Source of the DNA: Romanomermis culicivorax
Lineage: Eukaryota > Nematoda > Enoplea > Mermithida > Mermithidae
Direction of reading: 5' to 3'
Length of the DNA stretch: 64,000 bases
Assembly (NCBI GenBank): GCA_963922205.1
Contig: CAWUHX010000160.1
Span: forward strand, 124,001 to 188,000
This document shows, in pieces, positions 22,212 to 33,599 of this stretch. The position numbers and the translations under genes are program-made. How positions within the stretch are numbered: position 1 is the first letter of the stretch; the number at the start of each line of letters is the position of its first letter. Below the pieces are notes generated by a model that had not been told where the DNA came from, did not search any database, and saw only the letters and a list, made by a program, of their open reading frames with translations.

Positions 22212-22395
22212 AGTACTCTGCGTTGATACCACTGCTTAATCTGATAGAGTGTGNNNNNNNNNNNNNNNNNNNNNNNNNNNNNNNNNNNNNNNNNNNNNNN
22301 NNNNNNNNNNNNNNNNNNNNNNNNNNNNNNNNNNNNNNNNNNNNNNNNNNNNNCACACTCTATCAGATTAAGCAGTGGTATCAACGCAGAGTACT
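22212..22395. other. Assembly gap (100 N) flanked by inverted synthetic adapter
   Basis: Positions 22212-22253 and 22354-22395 are exact reverse complements over 42 nt. Each contains the SMART-type PCR primer (begins AAGCAGTGGTATCAACGCAG, 22370 onward) preceded by a 16-nt barcode-like tag (CACACTCTATCAGATT). Exactly 100 Ns lie between. This is library adapter left at the ends of two contigs, not genome. Confidence 0.97.
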
Positions 22396-22586
22396 CTCCA
22401 CACCAACAAAGATACAACCGTGTGGCTACAGTACAAACGATCTCAATTGAAAACATTTTCACAATTTCTTCACGTTGTAGCCACGCCTCTCCGTGGATCT
22501 TGTCAGGATCTTTCTTTTCCTAACTTGCCGATCTTTTACTCCAAAACGACACGAGCTTTACAAATAAGTCAATTCGCCCCACAACA
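22396..22586 (-). repeat. 3' LTR of the gypsy element (partial)
   Basis: It matches 35764-35954 in direct orientation and ends CCACAACA on the plus strand, the same terminus as the other LTR. The remainder is lost at the adapter/gap boundary. Confidence 0.9.
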
Positions 22587-22600
22587 CTCCTCCCCGTTTT
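22587..22600 (-). other. Polypurine tract of the gypsy element
   Basis: On the element strand the 14 bases AAAACGGGGAGGAG directly precede the TGTTGTGG start of the 3' LTR. This is the expected position of the plus-strand primer and fixes the LTR boundary. Confidence 0.85.
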
Positions 22601-25600
22601 GATGTAAATCGCCTCAAGCGATTTGAAGATGTCATAGGAAGTTGACGTTTTGATTGTATGAGAGCGTTTAGCTCGTTTTTTCGGCAGTCTTCTTCTTTGA
22701 CAGCTTGTGTCTTTTGCACTTCTACACTGCGGCCAACTACACAAACAAATAAACAAAGAAAATATTAATGATATTATCACAAATGTTATGGCACAAAGCG
22801 ATGAGCAAATCAAAACTAGTATTTTTATACCCAGAATATTAAAATTTTAGAGATTTGAAAAGAGAGAAGATTCTAGTGGAAAACAATAGACTAGTGAAAG
22901 AAAACAAATGTGTTTAGCATTGTGATACTCATTCTTCTTTTGAATCATTTCAGTGGAAACCCACAACCTTTCGGCAAGACTTTAGTCCGAGTTTTGCTCA
23001 CTTTCAGAATGCCGGGTGGAGACATCTGCAGTCTTTGACTTGTAGTCGGCGCTCGTGGGGCTAAAGCTCGTTGCGCAGCTCCCAACAATGTTTGTATTCC
23101 AATAACTGATGGTTGAGTTGTCGCGGCTGTAGTCATGGAAATGATCAGAGCCGGTGTCATTTGATATTTTGGAGGTACAGCCGGTTTTGTCAGCATCATC
23201 GCATCTTTGCGTTTCTTTTCTTTGGCTCTTTTATCCATCTCCATTTGGTATTCACAATAAATTTCTCGGATGATGGCTTTTCTTTCTTCGGTAGCCGGAT
23301 AATTCGGAGCTCTTGTGTGGGTCAAACATTGCAGAATGCGTTGTAGAGCCATCAAGTAGGAATTATCAGTCATTTTATAGTCATATGCTTGGCGCGCATG
23401 GAAAAAAAACAGCATAAGCCGTGTTATAATGATAGCATTTTCGGCGTCATAGTATTTGTAATAATCACGCATCCAGCTTAGGAGAACTGTGGTGAGTTCT
23501 TCCGTACAGTGTGGATCGCGACGCAAATACGGTGCTTGAAAGTAGTCAGGAAAGTCCTGAGCTATTTGTTGCGATGCGTCGGTGGCTTGTCCTAAAATTG
23601 TGGGATCAAAATTTAAATAGGCGTGATTGAAATAATTAATAATTACTTCATCCGTAGTTCATAGTTGAATTTGGGCCATTATAGGCGCAGTAGGTACACT
23701 AGGGTACTGTTTTTTGGGTGGTGTTCATTGTTTGCCAAATCACCAATGTGGTATTTTGTATTCCTGAACAATTCGTTGTTGTCTTTGTTGAACGCTAGCC
23801 ACTTCAGCTTGTTGCGATGTTGTCAGTTCGTCAATCATTTTTTCAGAGTCAGCCGTTGGAGGTTGTTGACTCTCTAATTCTTCTTTTCGCAATTAATCTT
23901 GCTTTAAAGCGCTGGCCCATTCAATTCTTTTTTGACGATCTTTCAAATTGCTGGGATGTTCTCGCCAATAGTCTCTATCATGATGATATTTTCTTCGAGG
24001 TTCATTCGACGCGTATTCACCATGTCGATATTTTCAGCTATCGTAATCATCACTTTCTTTTTGTGTAATAGACCGTGAGGGTTGTTCTCGCATTTTCGAG
24101 TCAGTTTCCCTTCATTCTCTACTTCATGTATCCTTTTGTGAATTGTGACATTTTTTTGATGGTGGCACATAGTTTGGATCTTCGGGATAAGATTCCAGGT
24201 AGTCCTGAATTGTTCGCAATAGCTGATCAATCATGTTTTGCCTGCGAAACAACGAAAATTGATAAGCTCTAATGTCGGGAATCTGTTCACCATGTTCGTC
24301 GCATAGTCGATCTTTTTGGACCTCCAAGACAGGAGTTGTGCTGTCTGTGCTGACAAGTGTAGAGGTTTCTACCTACTGTTTTTTTGGTATTCTATATTGC
24401 ATCAGAATTATTCGGGGTGGTATCATTTTCGAATCCTTATCGTCTTCATCTTCCATTTGAGAGATGTCTCTCATCAATGAAGTTTTTACTAACGCAGCTT
24501 TTTCTTGTATGTCTTGTTCTCTAATCAAATCTAATTCGTATTGACTATACGATAGATTCTTAGATAACAAAGTTAACGAAGATGTAGTTTTGGCTGTTGT
24601 CATTGGTGCGGTAGTATCAGTTGGGGATATGTCATCTTCTTCACTATCGATCTGTATTATATTGGTTCCGGTAGGGATTTCGGTTTTTACCGTAAACAAT
24701 TCATTAGCGATATCTTTTATCAACGATTGGACGGCCATTGCTGTTTCCTTATCCAATTCAGTTTCCGCAGAAGTTTGAGTAGGAGCCTGAGTAGGCTTTT
24801 TTGTCAGGCTTTCTCCCGTCAACATTGTGTCCAGGAATACGGGTAGATTCGAACACATCATTAAAATGTTGTTTAGTGGAAAACAAATGAGATGTTAGCA
24901 TTTTTGGGATGTCAAGATCGGTGAATTGTACGAAAAATAGTAATAAGGGTTTTCTTAATACTTCTTTTTCGTTACTTATTCAGTTTTGTTATAGACAGGA
25001 AAGCTGTCATTTCAAAATACTATAGGTCACACGAAATATCGGTTTGCGTATACCAGTCGTTTGTTATCGCTGCAAATCATTTCAACTATGGGTATACGAC
25101 TAACCCATTCAATCAATTCTAGTTCGAAAGTACAGTCATGTTTTATCCAGTTTTGTTCGCAAATGAGATCGATATCGAGGCTTTCGCTTTTCGACAATAG
25201 TTTCAGGATTTCGTTTTTGATTATTGCTCGCAATTCCATTTCAGAATCTGGGAGCAAATGTGTACAACTAACAGCATGGTTCCTGGGATGGCGTTCATCC
25301 ATTCGTTGTGGTTGGGAACTGAGTATAGCAGCCTTAAAGCCGGCGTTTCTGCGATTTGATGATCAAATTTCATTTCGTATATCAGCCAAGTTTCGGGAGG
25401 GCGGTACATTGAAAACAGATCATTTACGACCAAATTGAAGTTCGTTTGCTTCATTTCGTCACTCATAACCATATTTTGGTCTAATTCAGACAGAAATAAG
25501 AGCCACATGGGCGCACCGACAGCATGATGAATGCTGGTTACGTCGTTAGAGCGTAGAGCTGTGTCTATAACTTGAGCGCATATATGGGTGTTGTCGTACG

Positions 25601-27066
25601 GTTCAAGTTTTCCATCCTCAGTCAAAGACGACGTGTTTTGCTTGCTACCCTTTATAGACGGTAATTTCGAAGGGTGCATTTTTTGGCCTAACAATTTAGT
25701 GGTGTGTTCCACGTTCGCCTGATTATACAAACAGTAGCGCAAATTCAAAACCTTATATATTTCGTCGCGCATGATTGCGTGCAACATGCTTTTCGAAAGC
25801 GTCGGGTCTTTTGTCGCCCTCTCAGTCGATGTTCGCATTATCGTATAGGTTTTGCTCTGCGATATGTATAAATTGGGGCGGTAGAAAATCGTGAGGAAAG
25901 ATTTGTATGTTATCGTATACGCTGTCAACGAAACTGTAGCGCCCTTACACTAAGAACATCAAAGTCAGGTAGTACGCGTATAATATCGAGTAGGTTATGA
26001 CCTGCTCATCGGGTTTGCCAGCTTGGGTGATTCGGTCGTTTGTTTGTGGGAAGTACAGCATAAAACGCTCTACATCCAACGCGAAGGCATCGGCGACTAT
26101 TCCTTTTAGTTTTTTGTTTTCTGGGCAAAGGCCTATGAGGCGTGCCCTTTCCCATTTTTCAGGTAAACATTCGATGTTTTCCAGTATGATTTAGATATCA
26201 ACCAAAATACTGGGAGGGAGCACATTAGAGTGCATTTTGCAAGCGTCGGGCGAATAAAATTCACATCCGTGCATGTCCTTTAAACATTTTCAGTCGTCAG
26301 CCTGATCAAAACCGATAACAATGGTTTTTGGAGGCGATACGAATTCGTTGAACGTGGTCCAATCATCGGGAGTAGCCGCTAGGATGTCAAACATAATAGT
26401 ATATCCAGTTGGCAATCCCAACTGAACAAACCTAGGGAGGTGAGCCGCGTTTTGGTTTTGTATATTCATTTTGGTTTTCTTATGAATATACAACTGATTC
26501 GTCAAAATTTTCTCGACATCAAAAACGACGAATACATGGCCTCGAAAATTTGGTTTCGAATGCGCCGTCAACGGGCTTTTCAATTCACCCATTTAGACGT
26601 ATGTCGGATCACACAGGACATTGTGGGGCCTGGCGTAAACCGTTTCGAACCATCTCTCAAACTCTGCGATTCTTATCATCCGTTTTATATTGTATTCTAT
26701 AAAATATCACAAAATTTTGATTAATTTCTGTTAGATTTAGTTTCGCATGGAAATGTCAATCTTTCCAATCGCGGTGTGCAAATCTTCTGGGAAGTTACAG
26801 CGACTCAAATTTTATATATGGACGTATTCTTCCCAGGGGAAGAGAAACCCGGAGTTTCTATTTTTAGAAGACTTTAGTTTAATCGGCAGTGCAGAACTTA
26901 CCGTTGGCAAAGAAGAATTAATCGTCCTGACAATGTTGTTTCTTTTTATACGAAACATATCTATCTTGAACATTAAAATATTTTCGGAAAATCGGCGGCG
27001 GGTTGATCAGTGATGCTGTGATTCCCGAACTCTGCGACGTTGTTGCCTCAGACCCGCTAGTCATCT
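22601..27066 (-). other. Extra ORF block between integrase and 3' LTR, unidentified
   Basis: About 4.5 kb of minus-strand coding-like sequence lies where an envelope gene would sit in an errantivirus-like element. By rough position it holds a large protein-coding region (27066-25030), an acidic Thr/Ser-rich region (24860-24370), a helical charged region (24330-22945) and a short region with one strong membrane segment close to the LTR (about 22810-22740). I recognise none of these families. No fusion peptide, furin site or ectodomain was seen that would prove an envelope. Captured virus-like genes or a divergent env are possible readings. The block is as decayed as pol, with several breaks. 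Confidence 0.5.
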
Positions 27067-27601
27067 TTCTTTATTTCAAATTTGATTTGTTTGTATCGAG
27101 CAATTGATACTATCCAACTGTTCACTGAGCTTTTTGATTTAGCAAATGAGAAATTAAGAGCGAAAAATCTTGCTAAAAAGATGAAGGTGTAAAGTGGAAA
27201 GTTATTAACCACAAATTCAAATTTTTATGCACATGGCGAAAATGTAAAGTTCAGATTGGGTGGGACTGGAGGAAGATATTTCTACGCAGGAAGATATCTA
27301 CTGGAGGAAGATATCTACCGGAGGAAGATATATATGCTTTTAGCTTCATTTTCTTATTTTGCACTGCTTCTTAGGGAAGGTTGATTTCTTCGAAATGGTC
27401 GTTAATATACACAAAACTACACGACAATATCATTCATTTCTTTCACTCATTCCACACAGAATCCAAGCGCATTGAGCGCGTATTTAGATACCCAAAACTT
27501 TATACTCATCGCTTTCGCTTACAATTATAAAATAATTACAATTTTTATTAGCAAAATTAAAAATTTATGTTAGTTGAAATATAACGAAATATTTAGAAAT
27601 T
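27067..27601. other. Spacer between integrase and extra ORF block
   Basis: AT-rich and noncoding. It contains a short tandem array at about 27265-27335 with the unit GGAGGAAGATATCTAC repeated about four times with variation. Confidence 0.55.
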
Positions 27602-28329
27602 TCAATTTTTTCCAAGTCTCGGAGGACCACTGTCTTCCAATTCTAGAATTGCCCATGCCGTACGAGGCATGTATGGCTTTACGCGAGAAAGTGAGACTTT
27701 CTGAGATTGTCTGGGATAATCTAAACTATCGATCATTATGATGTTTTTCGAAATTTCGGAGTTTTCGACTACTACAAAGGGTCCGATAAAGTCTTTGTCG
27801 ATTTTAGTCACTTTTTTGTTGTTAATCAAAAGTATTAGATTGTTTAGATCATATTTCTGCTCTTTCACTTTCTTATCGAAGTATCATTTGTGCGATTCAG
27901 ACGCGTTTTTCAAGTTTTCCTAAACTTCATTATATAACGTTACTTGTGCTCGCCTGAAGATATACTGATACACGTTGTAGTTTAGCGGTAATGTTAGACT
28001 TTTCGTGCAGTCAAAATCAATAGCGATTATGGGTTTGTACCCTCGCAAAAGTCGACATTGAGAAAAGTGAGTAGCTGTATGAGGAACAGCATTATAAGCG
28101 AATGTCGCGAAAGGTAAATATCATTCCCAATTGTCAGGATCTTTAGCGGTGAATTTTTTGAGTTGCAAAATCAATGTTTGATTGAATCTTTCGACCATTC
28201 CATTACATCGCGGGTGATATGCAGTGGTGTTGATTTTCTGAACTTTTAGTAGTTTCGCAATATCTTTCATCAAGGTTGAAGTAAAACCTGAACCCTGATC
28301 TGATAATAAATGTTTCGCGCTACCATGAA

Positions 28330-28914
28330 CAGTGTTTTTTTTTTTAACACGACCCATTTGCACATGTACAAATGAGTAGGCAATTTTCATTTGTACATAT
28401 TTGTACAATGAAAATATTAGTTTTTTAAGTGATTTTGTTTGGGTACTTATTGGTACAGATATCGAATCAAATATATTATGATTTTAGAAGAAGTGAGACC
28501 GCTCTAAATAAAATCAAAAAAATACTCAACAACAACAGAATTAAAAAAAAATTTTCCCCACTTGATATCTGAAGAATTGCGGGTGAGGTAAAAACTAATA
28601 AAAATTGACAATGACAACAAAGTTAAACCTACTGATTTATCTAAGTACTTCAATTCAATTAAGACTCAATTTATTATTTCCATCCAAAAAATTCCAAAAT
28701 TTTCAATATTTGGAAAATCATAAAATTTATACCACAGTAATAAGGCGTGGTTCACAACATGCCGCACAGTTCCACTGAGACAAGCGGAAATCTCAATTTT
28801 TGTTACAAATTTCGGCAAAATTTTGGATTCTTCTTGTTTGTACATGTACAAATGATGACTCAAAGTTCATTTGCTGCTAGAAATTTTCATTTGCCGACGG
28901 CAAAAAAAACACTG
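28330..28914. mobile_element. hAT-type MITE in the gypsy integrase, TSD ACCATGAA
   Basis: The ends CAGTGTTTTTTTTTTT and GCAAAAAAAACACTG are inverted. ACCATGAA is duplicated exactly at 28322-28329 and 28915-28922. Inside, GTACAAATGA/TCATTTGTAC motifs form subterminal repeats. It has no coding capacity. It shares end-type with the elements at 8051-10054 and 15794-16280. Confidence 0.92.
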
Positions 28915-30677
28915 ACCATGAACCAAAACTACATTATTTATGAAACTTTCTACTGAAGTAGCTGCTTTTTGATCCGGAATCAAATGAGCGCTTACCCATT
29001 CAGTGAAGTAGTCTTGAAATACAATGACGTATGATCTTTTCTCACCCAGAGTGGAAATGTTTACTTTGTCGGTCGCGACAATTTCAAATGGATATTTCGG
29101 CTGTATCGGCATCAATGGAGGGGGTTTCGGCAACTGTGAAGTTGTTTGTTGACATGTTGATTCTTCCATTTTCAGTCACCAGAAATGCTGATGAATCATT
29201 GCTGTAGTGCATCTATGACCTTGATGGCTTAGAATCTTTGTGCCATTGAATTGATACAAAACGCTTTCAATTAAAGTAGTCAGAACTACTATCACTGAAG
29301 CTGTATTAGCTTGTTTTGATATTCGGTATACTATTTCGTTTTCGTTATGAAAAGCAGATGGAATCATACTGATTTGCTTTTGTTCCAGGCTTTTTACCAA
29401 CTTCAGGACGTATGGATCTCTTCTTGAGCTTCTCTAATTTCTTCTGGTGATTCTATAGTTATTAGCCCTTTCTCAGGCTGTTGAAAGTCTTCTTCAAATG
29501 TCGGCACTTTATTCCGAGATACGAGTTTACTTTTTTCTTCTTTCCGTGTCATTGACCTTGTTATGGCTGCAGCGATAGTCTTTTTCTGTTTGCGAAATGT
29601 CGGTCTGAATATTTCGTCTGTTACTTCTTCACTGGTCATTGACTTAAACTTAGCACGAGGCTCGTTTGGTGCCAGAAAATCAGCGCAAGCATTTTCTTTG
29701 CCTTTCACATATTCAACGCGATAGTGGTAATCTTGAAGCTTTATTGCGAAGTTTTTAAGTCACCAATTTCAATGTTTTTCTTCTTTGATCTATTGCAAGG
29801 GCTTATGATCAGTTCTGACCATTACTTTTTGACCATAGACATAGTGTCTGTACCATTGGAAAGCTTCTACAATTGCGAGACATTTGTGCTCAGTCATACT
29901 GTAACGGGTTTCTGCATCAGAAAGAACTCTACTATTGTACATGATGACCCATTGATCAGTTTCATTTTCTTGATATAAGATGTCACTGATAGCAGTTGTG
30001 CTAGCATCAGTTTGAATGATGAATTTCGATTTTTTGTGGTTATAGACAGGACATCGCAAAAAAGGAGTTGAGGTTAGAGATGTTTTAATTTCATTAAATG
30101 CTGTACGACGTTCTTTGCTTATCTCATATTTTGCGTTTTTTCGTAGTAGTTGGTAGAGCAGTCGCGAATGAGTGGCAAGATTTGGTATGAATCCTCTACA
30201 CCATTGGACAAGGCCCAAAAAACTTTGAAGATCTTTTACGGTTTTTGGCATTTCATAGTTTAGGATTGCAGAGACCTTTTCGGGATCAGGCGAGATTCTG
30301 TTTTCGCTTAGCAAATGACCAAGAAATTTTACTTGTTTCGGTATGAAATCGCATTTATCAGGTCTCAGGGTTAGATTCGCGTCACGAAAAGCTTCAAAGA
30401 TAAGTTGGATATGATTCAGATGATCATTATATGTTTGTGAAAAAACTATGATATCATCGATATAGACCAAACAGATTTTCCAGATTTATGGATGCAGGAT
30501 CTGTTCCATTAATCTTTGGAATTCAGCGGGAGCATTTTTCAAACCAAACGGTAGAACTTTGAATCCAAATAACCCTTCTTGACTAATGAAAGTAGTTTTA
30601 TCACGTGAAGCCATGTCTAAAGGGATCTGCCAGTACCCTGCTTTCAAGTCTAGAGTTGAGAAACCTAAAGCATCTAG

Positions 30678-31792
30678 CATACATGGCCACGGTCAAAATC
30701 TTAGGGTAGGGAAAAATCCTAAAATTGACATATAGCAAATCATTTTTGTGACAATGATAAAAGTCAATTTTAGATGTGTTTGCTTTGCTTTTCGTATTTT
30801 TTGGATTATGTTGTCCTGGAAGCTTCATCAGCTATTATTTAAACACTGTAACATGCTCTGATTCAACAACTCGAAAATGCAGTCTTGCCAATTACCACTC
30901 ATCAATCTCTGTGAAATGGCAAACAGTGGAGCTTGAACCTGAGGGCCGAGTTCCTAGACTGGACACTTTTCGTGAAACGTTTCTAAGCAGCATCAAAAAT
31001 GAAATTGATTCTTATTTTCCATCAGGAAGCTTTGAAAGTTTTGATGTATTGGCTCCTGAAAAGCTCCCTCAGAAAGAATCAGAAATCCTTTTATATGGCA
31101 CTGATGCAATCAATGACTTGGCATTGAAATTTCAGCTTGATGCAGCTGCAACAGCAAGTGAGTGGACCCAGGCACTTCTTCAAATCATCAAACAGAGTGA
31201 CTTTTGCCGCTTTCAGAAGACTACAGCTGTTACTTTCTGGCAGCATTTTCTAAAAAAAGACAGTGGCATTATCTGGGGAGAAAATATCAAGAAGCTGATC
31301 CATATTGTCCTGATTTTGCCTATTGGCAGTGCTGATGCCGAACGAGGCTTTTCAATAATGAACCATATACGCACATCAAGGCGATCAAGACTCGAAGGAA
31401 TAAGCCTGGATGCTTTGATGCGCTTAAGAATAAATGGCCCAAATGATTTGGAACAGTTCAAAGCATCAAAATATGCAAAGGCATGGGTTGCAGAAAACCA
31501 CATGCGCACTGATGACCCTCATAATCGAAAAAAGAAAACAAGAAAGGAAATGAAATTGGATGATACTGAAATGGAAGATGATGTGTATTTGCCAACCAGT
31601 AACTTATTTTGATGTTCTCATACTTATTGTCAACCATATACTGTGCATTGCTTGCATCAGTTATTTTTTGTCAATGTATTTTTCTTTGTAATTTTTGTAA
31701 TTTTGTCCAAAAATCGCCAGATAGCAAATGGTTACTCTAAAGTTTAGGGTAGGGATAATGTATACCCTATGTATACCCTGTGGCCATGTATG
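30678..31792 (+). mobile_element. hAT transposon, internally deleted, in the gypsy RT region
   Basis: Perfect 13-bp inverted ends CATACATGGCCAC and GTGGCCATGTATG are flanked by the exact 8-bp duplication GCATCTAG (30670-30677 and 31793-31800). A TTAGGGTAGGGA motif occurs near both ends. At 1115 bp it is far shorter than autonomous hATs and retains only the transposase C-terminal half. Confidence 0.95.
30776..31612 (+). CDS. Truncated hAT transposase with dimerisation domain
   Basis: An uninterrupted 278-codon frame. From about residue 60 it resembles the C-terminal part of hAT transposases of the group related to vertebrate ZNF862-like proteins, including EWTQALLQIIK and the hATC dimerisation block LPIGSADAERGFSIMNHIRT near residue 180. 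A lysine-rich tail follows (NRKKKTRKEMK). The BED zinc finger and the N-terminal catalytic Asp region are absent, so it could not move DNA alone. The first about 25 residues are low-complexity and may be noncoding. The open frame contrasts with the decayed host element, so the insertion is comparatively recent. Confidence 0.85.
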   Translation: MFALLFVFFGLCCPGSFISYYLNTVTCSDSTTRKCSLANYHSSISVKWQTVELEPEGRVPRLDTFRETFLSSIKNEIDSYFPSGSFESFDVLAPEKLPQKESEILLYGTDAINDLALKFQLDAAATASEWTQALLQIIKQSDFCRFQKTTAVTFWQHFLKKDSGIIWGENIKKLIHIVLILPIGSADAERGFSIMNHIRTSRRSRLEGISLDALMRLRINGPNDLEQFKASKYAKAWVAENHMRTDDPHNRKKKTRKEMKLDDTEMEDDVYLPTSNLF

Positions 31793-33599
31793 GCATCTAG
31801 ATAGTCATCCATTCTCAGAATCGTAAACTTATCGCTAGGAGTAACTTCATTTATACCTCTGTAGTTGACTACAGGTCGCCAACTTCTATCTTTTTTGGTT
31901 ACCAAAAACATAGGCGCAGCCCACAGTGATCGTGAAGGTTCTAGGAGGCCTTTTTCTAGCATTTCTTGAATTTTCTGACGAACCATTGGTCTTTGTTCAA
32001 TCGGCGCAGGGTAGTAGTGTTTCGCGACTGGTTTTGCATCACTGGTGTCTATAGAGACTGTTAACTCGTGAGTGAAAGTAGGCTGATCTCCAGGGAGACT
32101 GAAAACATCGCCATATTGCTTGAAGACTTGGATAGCAATTTTTCTATCTTCATCATTGATATTCATCTTTTCGGTCATTTTTTTGAGAGAGAGTCAAAGT
32201 TTTTCTTCTTCAGATATAGTTGACTGATCTTTAACCAACGTGGCAGGTTCATAATCATCTTCATGATTACTTAGCGACGTGACAGTCATTTTCGATTCTT
32301 CGAGTCTGAATTTAACCTCAGCGATGAGCTGGTTAGGTTGCAGATGAATACTGTTGGCACTATTATTGACGAATAATAGTGGACATTTGCCTTCAGTTAT
32401 GTTGATTATCGCCAATTCAATCGGATATTCGCAGTTTTCTTTTCTAAAGTTCATGGGTTGAATTATAACGCTTTTGAAGCTTTCGTTTGTGAAAGGGAAG
32501 ATTTTCCCATTAACCCACATTTGACAATTCCATTCTACGTAGCATGACGAGATACTCAAAATTAGTAGCGATCTGTCGATCTTTATGATTTGCGTTTGAC
32601 TTTGTCCTGTAGAAGTATTTGAAAATACTTCATCATAGGGCGCTTTTTCAATTGGTTTCAAAACTAGATTTAGTTCTTGCTGAATGTCTCCGATTCTGAT
32701 GAAATTTTTGCGAAAGTTTATTACAGCTCAAACGCTTGGATCCACTAGGAAATCAGTTCCTAGGAGGCATTGCTCTCCTGCGGTAGGTAGAATCCAGCAT
32801 CGTACTAGATGCGTTCCGAAAGATGAATTGATTTTGAAGATTATCGGACCTCGGGCATCAACAATAGCACTGTCAGCTACTTTTATCTGTGCGGATGTTT
32901 CAAATGTATCATAGTCAATCCCCAAAGAGCTTTGAGCTAAGCATGAGGAAATGACTGAGCATTGAGCACCGGTATCTATCAAAGTTTTTGTTTTTGTTTT
33001 TCCAATTTTGGCATCGATATGAAAAGCTCGTGTAGGAGTGTATAAGCTCAGAAGTTTGATGTCTTTTTGCGAACATTCTTTGATTCGGCATATGCTAGAT
33101 CTCGCGATCCACAGTTCAGTAGGCTTTTCAATTGTGAAATCTGTGATTCCGGGAGCAACGAAGAAGTTTGTAGCTTTCAACATTTCTGTTCGTTCAAGTA
33201 TAATAGCTGTACTGGTCGTGGGCTTCATCGGAACAAAAGATTTAGGTGGGTTAAACACCGTTTTGGTTTCTGATGGCAAAACTTGTTGCGATGATTTTGG
33301 AGAAGTTATATGAGTCTGTATAGACTGTGAGTTGTTCATCGGATAGTAGTTATGCTTTTCAATTATCTTTTCTTGTCGGGATTCGGAATCGCAGAGAGAA
33401 ATGTTTGCCACATCTCTCTGATATTTTCGATTATCGCGATTGAAAAATTGGTTATTTTGGTCAAAATTTTGATTCTGATTGAGCATGTTGTTACGCATAT
33501 TTTTTTGAAAATGAGGACGCCAATTATGATTTTGCCATGGTGGATTCCTTTGCTGTTGTTGAGGCTGAGATGCCTGTGGTTTCAATTGAGAGCATTCGG

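Noticed and set aside
22251-22523. ORFs running through the Ns
   Set aside because: They consist of adapter, gap and LTR sequence.
22601-27066. Naming the extra ORF block as nucleoprotein/phosphoprotein genes of a specific negative-strand RNA virus
   Set aside because: The order and composition are suggestive only; no signature I can defend was found.
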